This document shows positions 1-13,775 of a stretch of 64,000 bases of DNA, one piece after another. Made by a program: the position numbers and the translations under genes. This DNA comes from Siderastrea radians (lineage: Eukaryota > Cnidaria > Anthozoa > Scleractinia > Rhizangiidae), in NCBI GenBank assembly GCA_964017195.1, contig CAXHKT010000102.1:361001-425000 (forward strand), in the 5' to 3' direction. Under the pieces are notes generated by a model. That model saw nothing but the letters and a program-made list of their open reading frames with translations, was not told the DNA's origin and ran no database searches. The first letter of the stretch is position 1, and each line of letters begins with the position of its first letter.

Positions 1-2400
1 TTTTTGAGCTTTTTGGGGCCTGAGGAAAGGCCCCAAAATGGGGGTTTTTTCCACCTTATCGACAAAATCGCAGACTTTCTACACAATAAACTGTTTTTTC
101 TGATAGCCCCGAGGGATCTGCATTATTATTGGGCCAGTGCGCAGCCTTGCGCAGACAGATTGCGCAGATAAGAACACCTTTTTGAGCCTCTGGGAATGCC
201 CCAAAATGGGGTTTTTTCCCTAAGGATCGCACATATCGCGCTTTCTTTGTACTTTTGCACAAAAGGAACTTTTTTCGGATGGTCCCAAAGGGATTGAATG
301 CATTTGGGAGCTTTGTGCATGCAGCGGAGGGCGCCAGTTAGCTTTTTGAGCTTTTTGGGGCCTGAGCGTAGGCCCCAAAATGGGGGTTTTTTCCACCTTA
401 TCGACAAAATCGCAGACTTTCTACACAATAAACTGTTTTTTCTGATAGCCCCGAGGGATTTGCATTATTATTGGGCCAGTGCGCAGCCTTGCGCAGACAG
501 ATTGCGCAGATAAGAACACCTTTTTGAGCCTCTGGGAATGCCCCAAAATGGGGTTTTTTCCCTAAGGATCGCACATATCGCGCTTTCTTTGTACTTTTGC
601 ACAAAAGGAACTTTTTTCGGATGGTCCCAAAGGGATTGAATGCATTTGGGAGCTTTGTGCATGCAGCGGAGAGCGCCAGTTAGCTTTTTGAGCTTTTTGG
701 GGCCTGAGGGAAGGCCCCAAAATGGGGGTTTTTTCCACCTTATCGACAAAATCGCAGACTTTCTACACAATAAACTGTTTTTTCTGATAGCCCCGAGGGA
801 TTTGCATTATTATTGGGCCAGTGCGCAGCCTTGCGCAGACAGATTGCGCAGATAAGAACACCTTTTTGAGCCTCTGGGAATGCCCCAAAATGGGGTTTTT
901 TCCCTAAGGATCGCACATATCGCGCTTTCTTTGTACTTTTGCACAAAAGGAACTTTTTTCGGATGGTCCCAAAGGGATTGAATGCATTTGGGAGCTTTGT
1001 GCATGCAGGGGAGAGCGCCAGTTAGCTTTTTGAGCTTTTTGGGGCCTGAGGGAAGGCCCCAAAATGGGGGTTTTTTCCACCTTATCGACAAAATCGCAGA
1101 TTTTCTACACAATAAACTGTTTTTTTCTGATAGCCCCGAGGGATTTGCATTGTTATTGGACCAGTGCGCAGCCTTGCGCAGACAGATTGTGCAGATAAGA
1201 ACAACTTTTTGAGCCTCTGGGAATGCCCCAAAATGGGGTTTTTTCCCTAAGGATCGCACATATCGCGCTTTCTTTGTACTTTTGCACAAAAGGAACTTTT
1301 TTCGGATGGTCCCAAAGGGATTGGATGCATTTGGGAGCTTTGTGCATGCAGCGGAGAGCGCCAGTTAGCTTTTTGAGCTTTTTGGGGCCTGAGGGAAGGC
1401 CCCAAAATGGGGTTTTTTTCCACCTTATCGACAAAATCGCAGACTTTCTACACAATAAACTGTTTTTTCTGATAGCCCCGAGGGATTTGCATTATTATTG
1501 GGCCAGTGCGCAGCCTTGCGCAGACAGATTGCGCAGATAGGAACACCTTTTTGAGCCTCTGGGAATGCCCCAAAATGGGTTTTTTTCCCTAAGGATCGCA
1601 CATATCGCGCTTTCTTTGTACTTTTGCAGAAAAGGAACTTTTTTCGGATGGTCCCAAAGGGATTGAATGCATTTGGTAGCTTTGTGCAAGCAGCGGAGGG
1701 CGCCAGTTAGCTTTTTGAGCTATTTCGGCCCTGAGCGTAGGCCCCAAAATGGGGGTTTTTTCCACCTTATCGACAAAATCGCAGACTTTCTACACAATAA
1801 ACTGTTTTTTCTGATAGCCCCGAGGGATTTGCATTATTATTGGGCCAGTGCGCAGCCCTGCGCAGACAGATTGCGCAGATAAGAACACCTTTTTGAGCCT
1901 CTGGGAATGCCCCAAAATGGGGTTTTTTCCCTAAGGATCGCACATATCGCGCTTTCTTTGTACTTTTGCACAAAAGGAACTTTTTTCGGATGGTCCCAAA
2001 GGGATTGAATGCATTTGGGAGCTTTGTGCATGCAGCGGAGAGCGCCAGTTAGCTTTTTGAGCTTTTTGGGGCCTGAGGGAAGTCCCCAAAATGGGGGTTT
2101 TTTCCACCTTATCGACAAAATCGCAGACTTTCTACACAATAAACTGTTTTTTGTGATAGCCCCGAGGGATTTGCATTATTATTGGGCCAGTGCGCAGCCT
2201 TGCGCAGACAGATTGCGCAGATAAGAACACCTTTTTGAGCCTCTGGGAATGCCCCAAAATGGGGTTTTTTTCCCTAAGGATCGCACATATCGCGCTTTCT
2301 TTGTACTTTTGCACAAAAGGACCTTTTCTCGGATGGTCCCAAAGGGATTGAATGCATTTGGGAGCTTTGTGCATGCAGCGGAGAGCGCCAGTTAGCTTTT
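1..2400. repeat. satellite block duplicated at 9251-11650
   Basis: Seven consecutive units share the same rare variants at an exact offset of 9250 bp (27 units). These are GAGGAAAGG near 22 and 9272, GCAGGGGAG near 1005 and 10255, TTATTGGACC near 1152 and 10402, GGATTGGATGC near 1320 and 10570, GATAGGAACACC near 1536 and 10786, and the unit with GCATTTGGTAGC near 1668 and 10918. The last variant also occurs near 3725, offset 2057 bp (6 units), so a six-unit duplication lies inside. Ends are approximate because identity fades by short gene-conversion-like patches. Confidence 0.8.
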
Positions 2401-5400
2401 TGAGCTTTTTGGGGCCTGAGGGAAGGCCCCAAAATGGGTTTTTTTTTTCCACCTTATCGACAAAATCGCAGACTTTCTACACAATAAACTGTTTTTTCTG
2501 ATAGCCCTGAGGGATTTGCATTATTATTGGGCCAGTGCGCAGTCTTGCGCAGACAGATTGCGCAGATAAGAACACCTTTTTGAGCCTCTGGGAATGCCCC
2601 AAAATGGGGTTTTTTCCCTAAGGATCGCACATATCGCGCTTTCTTTGTACTTTTGCACAAAAGGAACTTTTTTCGGATGGTCCCAAAGGGATTGAATGCA
2701 TTTGGGAGCTTTGTGCATGCAGCGGAGAGCGCCAGTTAGCTTTTTGAGCTTTTTGGGGCCTGAGGGAAGGCCCCAAAATGGGGGTTTTTTCCACCTTATC
2801 GACAAAATCGCAGACTTTCTACACAATAAACTGTTTTTTCTGATAGCCCCGAGGGATTTGCATTATTATTGGGCCAGTGTGCAGCCTTGCGCAGACAGAT
2901 TGCGCAGATAAGAACACCTTTTTGAGCCTCTGGGAATGCCCCAAAATGGGGTTTTTTCCCTAAGGATCGCACATATCGCGCTTTCTTTGTACTTTTGCAC
3001 AAAAGGAACTTTTTTCGGATGGTCCCAAAGGGATTGAATGCATTTGGGAGCTTTGTGCATGCAGCGGAGAGCGCCAGTTAGCTTTTTGAGCTTTTTGGGG
3101 CCTGAGGGAAGGCCCCAAAATGGGGGTTTTTTCCACCTTATCGACAAAATCGCAGACTTTCTACACAATAAACTGTTTTTTCTGATAGCCCCGAGGGATT
3201 TGCATTATTATTGGGCCAGTGCGCAGCCTTGCGCAGACAGATTGCGCAGATAAGAACACCTTTTTGAGCCTCTGGGAATGCCCCAAAATGGGGTTTTTTC
3301 CCTAAGGATCGCACATATCGCGCTTTCTTTGTACTTTTGCACAAAAGGAACTTTTTTCGGATGGTCCCAAAGGGATTGAATGCATTTGGGAGCTTTGTGC
3401 ATGCAGCGGAGAGCGCCAGTTAGCTTTTTGAGCTTTTTGGGGCCTGAGGGAAGGCCCCAAAATGGGGATTTTTTTTCCACCTTATCGACAAAATCGCAGA
3501 CTTTCTACACAATAAACTGTTTTTTCTGATAGCCCCGAGGGATTTGCATTATTATTGGGCCAGTGCGCAGCCTTGCGCAGACAGATTGCGCAGATAAGAA
3601 CACCTTTTTGAGCCTCTGGGAATGCCCCAAAATGGGGTTTTTTCCCTAAGGATCGCACATATCGCGCTTTCTTTGTACTTTTGCAGAAAAGGAACTTTTT
3701 TCGGATGGTCCCAAAGGGATTGAATGCATTTGGTAGCTTTGTGCAAGCAGCGGAGGGCGCCAGTTAGCTTTTTGAGCTATTTCGGCCCTGAGCGTAGGCC
3801 CCAAAATGGGGGTTTTTTCCACCTTATCGACAAAATCGCAGACTTTCTACACAATAAACTGTTTTTTCTGATAGCCCCGAGGGATTTGCATTATTATTGG
3901 GCCAGTGCGCAGCCCTGCGCAGACAGATTGCGCAGATAAGAACACCTTTTTGAGCCTCTGGGAATGCCCCAAAATGGGGTTTTTTCCCTAAGGATCGCAC
4001 ATATCGCGCTTTCTTTGTACTTTTGCACAAAAGGAACTTTTTTCGGATGGTCCCAAAGGGATTGAATGCATTTGGGAGCTTTGTGCATGCAGCGGAGAGC
4101 GCCAGTTAGCTTTTTGAGCTTTTTGGGGCCTGAGGGAAGTCCCCAAAATGGGGGTTTTTTCCACCTTATCGACAAAATCGCAGACTTTCTACACAATAAA
4201 CTGTTTTTTCTGATAGCCCCGAGGGATTTGCATTATTATTGGGCCAGTGCGCAGCCTTGCGCAGACAGATTGCGCAGATAAGAACACCTTTTTGAGCCTC
4301 TGGGAATGCCCCAAAATGGGGTTTTTTTCCCTAAGGATCGCACATATCGCGCTTTCTTTGTACTTTTGCACAAAAGGAACTTTTTTCGGATGGTCCCAAA
4401 GGGATTGAATGCATTTGGGAGCTTTGTGCATGCAGCGGAGAGCGCCAGTTAGCTTTTTGAGCTTTTTGGGGCCTGAGGGAAGGCCCCAAAATGGGGTTTT
4501 TTTTTCCACCTTATCGACAAAATCGCAGACTTTCTACACAATAAACTGTTTTTTCTGATAGCCCCGAGGGATTTGCATTATTATTGGGCCAGTGCGCAGC
4601 CTTGCGCAGACAGATTGCGCAGATAAGAACACCTTTTTGAGCCTCTGGGAATGCCCCAAAATGGGGTTTTTTCCCTAAGGATCGCACATATCGCGCTTTC
4701 TTTGTACTTTTGCACAAAAGGAACTTTTTTCGGATGGTCCCAAAGGGATTGAATGCATTTGGGAGCTTTGTGCATGCAGCGGAGAGCGCCAGTTAGCTTT
4801 TTGAGCTTTTTGGGGCCTGAGGGAAGGCCCCAAAATGGGGATTTTTTTTCCACCTTATCGACAAAATCGCAGACTTTCTACACAATAAACTGTTTTTTCT
4901 GATAGCCCCGAGGGATTTGCATTATTATTGGGCCAGTGCGCAGCCTTGCGCAGACAGATTGCGCAGATAAGAACACCTTTTTGAGCCTCTGGGAATGCCC
5001 CAAAATGGGGTTTTTTCCCTAAGGATCGCACATATCGCGCTTTCTTTGTACTTTTGCACAAAAGGAACTTTTTTCGGATGGTCCCAAAGGGATTGAATGC
5101 ATTTGCGAGCTTTGTGCATGCAGCGGAGAGCGCCAGTTAGCTTTTTGAGCTTTTTGGGGCCTGAGGGAAGGCCCCAAAATGGGGGTTTTTTTTCCACCTT
5201 ATCGACAAAATCGCAGACTTTCTACACAATAAACTGTTTTTTCTGATAGCCCCGAGGGATTTGCATTATTATTGGGCCAGTGCACAGCCTTGCGCAGACA
5301 GATTGCGCAGATAAGAACACCTTTTTGAGCCTCTGGGAATGCCCCAAAATGGGGTTTTTTCCCTAAGGATCGCACATATCGCGCTTTCTTTGTACTTTTG

Positions 5401-5782
5401 CACAAAAGGAACTTTTTTCGGATGGTCCCAAAGGGATTGAATGCATTTGGGAGCTTTGTGCATGCAGCGGAGAGCGCCAGTTAGCTTTTTGAGCTTTTTG
5501 GGGCCTGAGGGAAGGCCCCAAAATGGGGGTTTTTTCCACCTTATCGACAAAATCGCAGACTTTCTACACAATAAACTGTTTTTTCTGATAGCCCCGAGGG
5601 ATTTGCATTATTATTGGGCCAGTGCGCAGCCTTGCGCAGACAGATTGCGCAGATAAGAACACCTTTTTGAGCCTCTGGGAATGCCCCAAAATGGGGTTTT
5701 TTCCCTAAGGATCGCACATATCGCGCTTTCTTTGTACTTTTGCACAAAAGGAACTTTTTTCGGATGGTCCCAAAGGGATTGA

Positions 5783-6560
5783 ATGCATTTGGGAGCTTTG
5801 TGCATGCAGCGGAGAGCGCCAGTTAGCTTTTTGAGCTTTTTGGGTCTTGAGGGAAGGCCCCAAAATGGGGGTTTTTTCCACCTTATCGACAAAATCGCAG
5901 ACTTTCTACACAATAAACTGTTTTTTCTGATAGCCCCGAGGGATTTGCATTATTATTGGGCCAGTGCGCAGCCTTGCGCAGACAGATTGCGCAGAGAAGA
6001 ACACCTTTTTGAGCCTCTGGGAATGCCCCAAAATGGGGTTTTTCCCTAAGGATCGCACATGTCGCGCTTTCTTTGTACTTTTGCACAAAAGGAACTTTTT
6101 TCGGATGGTCCCAAAGGGATTGAATGCATTTGGGAGCTTTGTGCATGCAGCAGAGAGCGCCAGTTAGCTTTTTGAGCTTTTTGGGGCCTGAGGGAAGGCC
6201 CCAAAATGGGGGTTTTTTCCACCTTATCGACAAAATCGCAGACTTTCTACACAATAAACTGTTTTTTCTGATAGCCCCGAGGGATTTGCATTATTATTGG
6301 GCCAGTGCGCAGCCTTGCGCAGACAGATTGCGCAGATAAGAACACCTTTTTTAGCCTCTGGGAATGCCCCAAAATGGGGTTTTTTCCCAAAGGATCGCAC
6401 ATATCTCGCTTTCTTTGTACTTTTGCACAAAAGGAACTTTTTTCGGATGGTCCCAAAGGGATTGAATGCATTTGGGAGCTTTGTGCATGCAGCAGAGAGC
6501 GCCAGTTAGCTTTTTGAGCTTTTTGGGGCCTGAGGGAAGGCCCCAAAATGGGGGTTTTTT
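5783..6560. repeat. satellite block duplicated at 12286-13060
   Basis: Rare variants TTTTGGGTCTTGAGGG, GCGCAGAGAAGAAC, CACATGTCGCGC and GCAGCAGAGAGC occur in the same order near 5840-6155 and 12343-12658. The offset is 6503 bp, or 19 units. Confidence 0.75.
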
Positions 6561-9250
6561 CCACCTTATCGACAAAATCGCAGACTTTCTACACAATAAA
6601 CTGTTTTTTCTGATAGCCCCGAGGGATTTGCATTATTATTGGGGCAGTGCGCAGCCTTGCGCAGACAGATTGCGCAGATAAGAACACCTTTTAGAGCCTC
6701 TGGGAATGCCCCAAAATGGGGTTTTTTCCCTAAGGATCGCACATATCGCGCTTTCTTTTTACTTTTGCACAAAAGGAACTTTTTTCGGATGGTCCCAAAG
6801 GGATTGAATGCATTTGGGAGCTTTGTGCATGCAGCGAAGAGCGCCAGTTAGCTTTTTGAGCTTTTTGGGGCCTGAGGGAAGGCCCCAAAATGGGGGTTTT
6901 TTCCACCTTATCGACAAAATCGCAGACTTTCTACACAATAAACTGTTTTTTCTGATAGCCCCGAGGGATTTGCATTATTATTGGGCCAGTGCGCAGCCTT
7001 GCGCAGACAGATTGCGCAGATAAGAACACCTTTTTGAGCCTCTGGGAATTCCCCAAAATGGGGTTTTTTCCCTAAGGATCGCACATATCGCGCTTTCTTT
7101 GTACTTTTGCACAAAAGGAACTTTTTTCGGATGGTCCCAAAGGGATTGAATGCATTTGGGAGCTTTGTGCATGCAGCGGAGAGCGCCAGTTAGCTTTTTG
7201 AGCTTTTTGGGGCCTGAGGGAAGGCCCCAAAATGGGGGTTTTTTCCACCTTATCGACAAAATCGCAGACTTTCTACACAATAAACTGTTTTTTTCTGATA
7301 GCCCCGAGGGATTTGCATTATTATTGGGCCAGTGCGCAGCCTTGCGCAGACAGATTGCGCAGATAAGAACACCTTTTTGAGCCTCTGGGAATGCCCCAAA
7401 ATGGGGTTTTTTCCCTAAGGATCGCACATATCGCGCTTTCTTTGTACTTTTGCACAAAAGGAACTTTTTTCGGATGGTCCCAAAGGGATTGAATGCATTT
7501 GGGAGCTTTGTGCATGCAGCGGAGAGCGCCAGTTAGCTTTTTGAGCTTTTTGGGGCCTGAGGGAAGGCCCCAAAATGGGGGTTTTTTCCACCTTATCGAC
7601 AAAATCGCAGACTTTCTACACAATAAACTGTTTTTTTCTGATAGCCCCGAGGGATTTGCATTATTATTGGGCCAGTGCGCAGCCTTGCGCAGACAGATTG
7701 CGCAGATAAGAACACCTTTTTGAGCCTCTGGGAATGCCCCAAAATGGGGTTTTTTCCCTAAGGATCGCACATATCGCGCTTTCTTTGTACTTTTGCACAA
7801 AAGGAACTTTTTTCGGATGGTCCCAAAGGGATTGAATGCATTTGGGAGCTTTGTGCATGCAGCGGAGAGCGCCAGTTAGCTTTTTGAGCTTTTTGGGGCC
7901 TGAGGGAAGGCCCCAATGTGGGGGTTTTTTCCACCTTATCGACAAAATCGCAGACTTTCTACACAATAAACTGTTTTTTCTGATAGCCCCGAGGGATTTG
8001 CATTATTATTGGGCCAGTGCGCAGCCTTGCGCAGACAGATTGCGCAGATAAGAACACCTTTTTGAGCCTCTGGGAATGCCCCAAAATGGGGTTTTTTCCC
8101 TAAGGATCGCACATATCACGCTTTCTTTGTACTTTTGCACAAAAGGAACTTTTTTCGGATGGTCCCAAAGGGATTGAATGCATTTGGGAGCTTTGTGCAT
8201 GCAGGGGAGAGCGCCAGTTAGCTTTTTGAGCTTTTTGGGGCCTGAGGGAAGGCCCCAAAATGGGGTTTTTTTCCACCTTATCGACAAAATCGCAGACTTT
8301 CTACACAATAAACTATTTTTTTCTGATAGCCCCGAGGGATTTGCATTATTATTGGGCCAGTGCGCAGCCTTGCGCAGACAGATTGCGCAGATAAGAACAC
8401 CTTTTTGAGCCTCTGGGAATGCCCCAAAATGGGGTTTTTTCCCTAAGGATCGCACATATCGCGCTTTCTTTGTACTTTTGCACAAAAGGAACTTTTTTCG
8501 GATGGTCCCAAAGGGATTGAATGCATTTGGGAGCTTTGTGCATGCAGCGGAGAGCGCCAGTTAGCTTTTTGAGCTTTTTGGGGCCTGAGGGAAGGCCCCA
8601 AAATGGGGGTTTTTTCCACCTTATCGACAAAATCGCAGACTTTCTACACAATAAACTGTTTTTTCTGATAGCCCCGAGGGATTTGCATTATTATTGGGCC
8701 AGTGCGCAGCCTTGCGCAGACAGATTGCGCAGATAAGAACACCTTTTTGAGCCTCTGGGAATGCCCCAAAATGGGGTTTTTTCCCTAAGGATCGCACATA
8801 TCGCGCTTTCTTTGTACTTTTGCACAAAAGGAACTTTTTTCGGATGGTCCCAAAGGGATTGAATGCATTTGGGAGCTTTGTGCATGCAGCGGAGAGCGCC
8901 AGTTAGCTTTTTGAGCTTTTTGGGGCCTGAGGGAAGGCCCCAAAATGGGGGTTTTTTCCACCTTATCGACAAAATCGCAGACTTTCTACACAATAAACTG
9001 TTTTTTCTGATAGCCCCGAGGGATTTGCATTATTATTGGGCCAGTGCGCAGCCTTGCGCAGACAGATTGCGCAGATAAGAACACCTTTTTGAGCCTCTGG
9101 GAATGCCCCAAAATGGGGTTTTTTCCCTAAGGATCGCACATATCGCGCTTTCTTTGTACTTTTGCACAAAAGGAACTTTTTTCGGATGGTCCCAAAGGGA
9201 TTGAATGCATTTGGGAGCTTTGTGCATGCAGCGGAGAGCGCCAGTTAGCT

Positions 9251-11650
9251 TTTTGAGCTTTTTGGGGCCTGAGGAAAGGCCCCAAAATGGGGGTTTTTTC
9301 CACCTTATCGACAAAATCGCAGACTTTCTACACAATAAACTGTTTTTTCTGATAGCCCCGAGGGATTTGCATTATTATTGGGCCAGTGCGCAGCCTTGCG
9401 CAGACAGATTGCGCAGATAAGAACACCTTTTTGAGCCTCTGGGAATGCCCCAAAATGGGGTTTTTTCCCTAAGGATCGCACATATCGCGCTTTCTTTGTA
9501 CTTTTGCACAAAAGGAACTTTTTTCGGATGGTCCCAAAGGGATTGAATGCATTTGGGAGCTTTGTGCATGCAGCGGAGGGCGCCAGTTAGCTTTTTTGAG
9601 CTTTTTGGGGCCTGAGCGTAGGCCCCAAAATGGGGGTTTTTTCCACCTTATCGACAAAATCGCAGACTTTCTACACAATAAACTGTTTTTTCTGATAGCC
9701 CCGAGGGATTTGCATTATTATTGGGCCAGTGCGCAGCCTTGCGCAGACAGATTGCGCAGATAAGAACACCTTTTTGAGCCTCTGGGAATGCCCCAAAATG
9801 GGGTTTTTTCCCTAAGGATCGCACATATCGCGCTTTCTTTGTACTTTTGCACAAAAGGAACTTTTTTCGGATGGTCCCAAAGGGATTGAATGCATTTGGG
9901 AGCTTTGTGCATGCAGCGGAGAGCGCCAGTTAGCTTTTTGAGCTTTTTGGGGCCTGAGGGAAGGCCCCAAAATGGGGGTTTTTTCCACCTTATCGACAAA
10001 ATCGCAGACTTTCTACACAATAAACTGTTTTTTCTGATAGCCCCGAGGGATTTGCATTATTATTGGGCCAGTGCGCAGCCTTGCGCAGACAGATTGCGCA
10101 GATAAGAACACCTTTTTGAGCCTCTGGGAATGCCCCAAAATGGGGTTTTTTCCCTAAGGATCGCACATATCGCGCTTTCTTTGTACTTTTGCACAAAAGG
10201 AACTTTTTTCGGATGGTCCCAAAGGGATTGAATGCATTTGGGAGCTTTGTGCATGCAGGGGAGAGCGCCAGTTAGCTTTTTGAGCTTTTTGGGGCCTGAG
10301 GGAAGGCCCCAAAATGGGGGTTTTTTCCACCTTATCGACAAAATCGCAGATTTTCTACACAATAAACTGTTTTTTTCTGATAGCCCCGAGGGATTTGCAT
10401 TGTTATTGGACCAGTGCGCAGCCTTGCGCAGACAGATTGTGCAGATAAGAACAACTTTTTGAGCCTCTGGGAATGCCCCAAAATGGGGTTTTTTCCCTAA
10501 GGATCGCACATATCGCGCTTTCTTTGTACTTTTGCACAAAAGGAACTTTTTTCGGATGGTCCCAAAGGGATTGGATGCATTTGGGAGCTTTGTGCATGCA
10601 GCGGAGAGCGCCAGTTAGCTTTTTGAGCTTTTTGGGGCCTGAGGGAAGGCCCCAAAATGGGGTTTTTTTCCACCTTATCGACAAAATCGCAGACTTTCTA
10701 CACAATAAACTGTTTTTTCTGATAGCCCCGAGGGATTTGCATTATTATTGGGCCAGTGCGCAGCCTTGCGCAGACAGATTGCGCAGATAGGAACACCTTT
10801 TTGAGCCTCTGGGAATGCCCCAAAATGGGTTTTTTTCCCTAAGGATCGCACATATCGCGCTTTCTTTGTACTTTTGCAGAAAAGGAACTTTTTTCGGATG
10901 GTCCCAAAGGGATTGAATGCATTTGGTAGCTTTGTGCAAGCAGCGGAGGGCGCCAGTTAGCTTTTTGAGCTATTTCGGCCCTGAGCGTAGGCCCCAAAAT
11001 GGGGGTTTTTTCCACCTTATCGACAAAATCGCAGACTTTCTACACAATAAACTGTTTTTTCTGATAGCCCCGAGGGATTTGCATTATTATTGGGCCAGTG
11101 CGCAGCCCTGCGCAGACAGATTGCGCAGATAAGAACACCTTTTTGAGCCTCTGGGAATGCCCCAAAATGGGGTTTTTTCCCTAAGGATCGCACATATCGC
11201 GCTTTCTTTGTACTTTTGCACAAAAGGAACTTTTTTCGGATGGTCCCAAAGGGATTGAATGCATTTGGGAGCTTTGTGCATGCAGCGGAGAGCGCCAGTT
11301 AGCTTTTTGAGCTTTTTGGGGCCTGAGGGAAGTCCCCAAAATGGGGGTTTTTTCCACCTTATCGACAAAATCGCAGACTTTCTACACAATAAACTGTTTT
11401 TTCTGATAGCCCCGAGGGATTTGCATTATTATTGGGCCAGTGCGCAGCCTTGCGCAGACAGATTGCGCAGATAAGAACACCTTTTTGAGCCTCTGGGAAT
11501 GCCCCAAAATGGGGTTTTTTCCCTAAGGATCGCACATATCGCGCTTTCTTTGTACTTTTGCACAAAAGGAACTTTTTTCGGATGGTCCCAAAGGGATTGA
11601 ATGCATTTGGGAGCTTTGTGCATGCAGCGGAGAGCGCCAGTTAGCTTTTT
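9251..11650. repeat. second copy of satellite block 1-2400
   Basis: This is the partner of 1-2400 at offset 9250. Beyond about 11690 the match switches. The unit at 11703 carries GCCAGTGCACAGCC, which matches the unit near 5275 rather than the continuation of the first copy. Such patchwork is expected from unequal exchange. Confidence 0.8.
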
Positions 11651-13775
11651 GAGCTTTTTGGGGCCTGAGGGAAGGCCCCAAAATGGGGTTTTTTTTTCCA
11701 CCTTATCGACAAAATCGCAGACTTTCTACACAATAAACTGTTTTTTCTGATAGCCCCGAGGGATTTGCATTATTATTGGGCCAGTGCACAGCCTTGCGCA
11801 GACAGATTGCGCAGATAAGAACACCTTTTTGAGCCTCTGGGAATGCCCCAAAATGGGGTTTTTCCCTAAGGATCGCACATATCGCGCTTTCTTTGTACTT
11901 TTGCACAAAAGGAACTTTTTTCGGATGGTCCCAAAGGGATTGAATGCATTTGGGAGCTTTGTGCATGCAGCGAAGAGCGCCAGTTAGCTTTTTGAGCTTT
12001 TTGGGGCCTGAGGGAAGGCCCCAAAATGGGGGTTTTTTCCACCTTATCGACAAAATCGCAGACTTTCTACACAATAAACTGTTTTTTCTGATAGCCCCGA
12101 GGGATTTGCATTATTATTGGGCCAGTGCGCAGCCTTGCGCAGACAGATTGCGCAGATAAGAACACCTTTTTGAGCCTCTGGGAATGCCCCAAAATGGGGT
12201 TTTTTCCCTAAGGATCGCACATATCGCGCTTTCTTTTTACTTTTGCACAAAAGGAACTTTTTTCGGATGGTCCCAAAGGGATTGAATGCATTTGGGAGCT
12301 TTGTGCATGCAGCGGAGAGCGCCAGTTAGCTTTTTGAGCTTTTTGGGTCTTGAGGGAAGGCCCCAAAATGGGGGTTTTTTCCACCTTATCGACAAAATCG
12401 CAGACTTTCTACACAATAAACTGTTTTTTCTGATAGCCCCGAGGGATTTGCATTATTATTGGGCCAGTGCGCAGCCTTGCGCAGACAGATTGCGCAGAGA
12501 AGAACACCTTTTTGAGCCTCTGGGAATGCCCCAAAATGGGGTTTTTCCCTAAGGATCGCACATGTCGCGCTTTCTTTGTACTTTTGCACAAAAGGAACTT
12601 TTTTCGGATGGTCCCAAAGGGATTGAATGCATTTGGGAGCTTTGTGCATGCAGCAGAGAGCGCCAGTTAGCTTTTTGAGCTTTTTGGGGCCTGAGGGAAG
12701 GCCCCAAAATGGGGGTTTTTTCCACCTTATCGACAAAATCGCAGACTTTCTACACAATAAACTGTTTTTTCTGATAGCCCCGAGGGATTTGCATTATTAT
12801 TGGGCCAGTGCGCAGCCTTGCGCAGACAGATTGCGCAGATAAGAACACCTTTTTGAGCCTCTGGGAATGCCCCAAAATGGGGTTTTTTCCCTAAGGATCG
12901 CACATATCGCGCTTTCTTTGTACTTTTGGACAAAAGGAACTTTTTTCGGATGGTCCCAAAGGGATTGAATGCATTTGGGAGCTTTGTGCATGCAGCGGAG
13001 AGCGCCAGTTAGCTTTTTGAGCTTTTTGGGGCCTGAGGGAAGGCCCCAAAATGGGGGTTTTTTCCACCTTATCGACAAAATCGCAGACTTTCTACACAAT
13101 AAACTGTTTTTTCTGATAGCCCCGAGGGATTTGCATTATTATTGGGCCAGTGCGCAGCCTATCGCAGACAGATTGCGCAGATAAGAACACCTTTTTGAGC
13201 CTCTGGGAATGCCCCAAAATGGGGTTTTTTCCCTAAGGATCGCACATATCGCGCTTTCTTTGTACTTTTGGACAAAAGGAACTTTTTTCGGATGGTCCCA
13301 AAGGGATTGAATGCATTTGGGAGCTTTGTGCATGCAGCGGAGAGCGCCAGTTAGCTTTTTGAGCTTTTTGGGGCCTGAGGGAAGGCCCCAAAATGGGGTT
13401 TTTTTCCACCTTATCGACAAAATCGCAGACTTTCTACACAATAAACTGTTTTTTCTGATAGCCCCGAGGGATTTGCATTATTATTGGGCCAGTGCGCAGC
13501 CTTGCGCAGACAGATTGCGCAGATAAGAACACCTTTTTGAGCCTCTGGGAATGCCCCAAAATGGGGTTTTTTCCCTAAGGATCGCACATATCGCGCTTTC
13601 TTTGTACTTTTGCACAAAAGGAACTTTTTTAAGATGGTCCCAAAGGGATTGAATGCATTTGGGAGCTTTGTGCATGCAGCGGAGAGCGCCAGTTAGCTTT
13701 TTGAGCTTTTTGGGGCCTGAGGGAAGGCCCCAAAATGGGGGTTTTTTCCACCTTATCGACAAAATCGCAGACTTT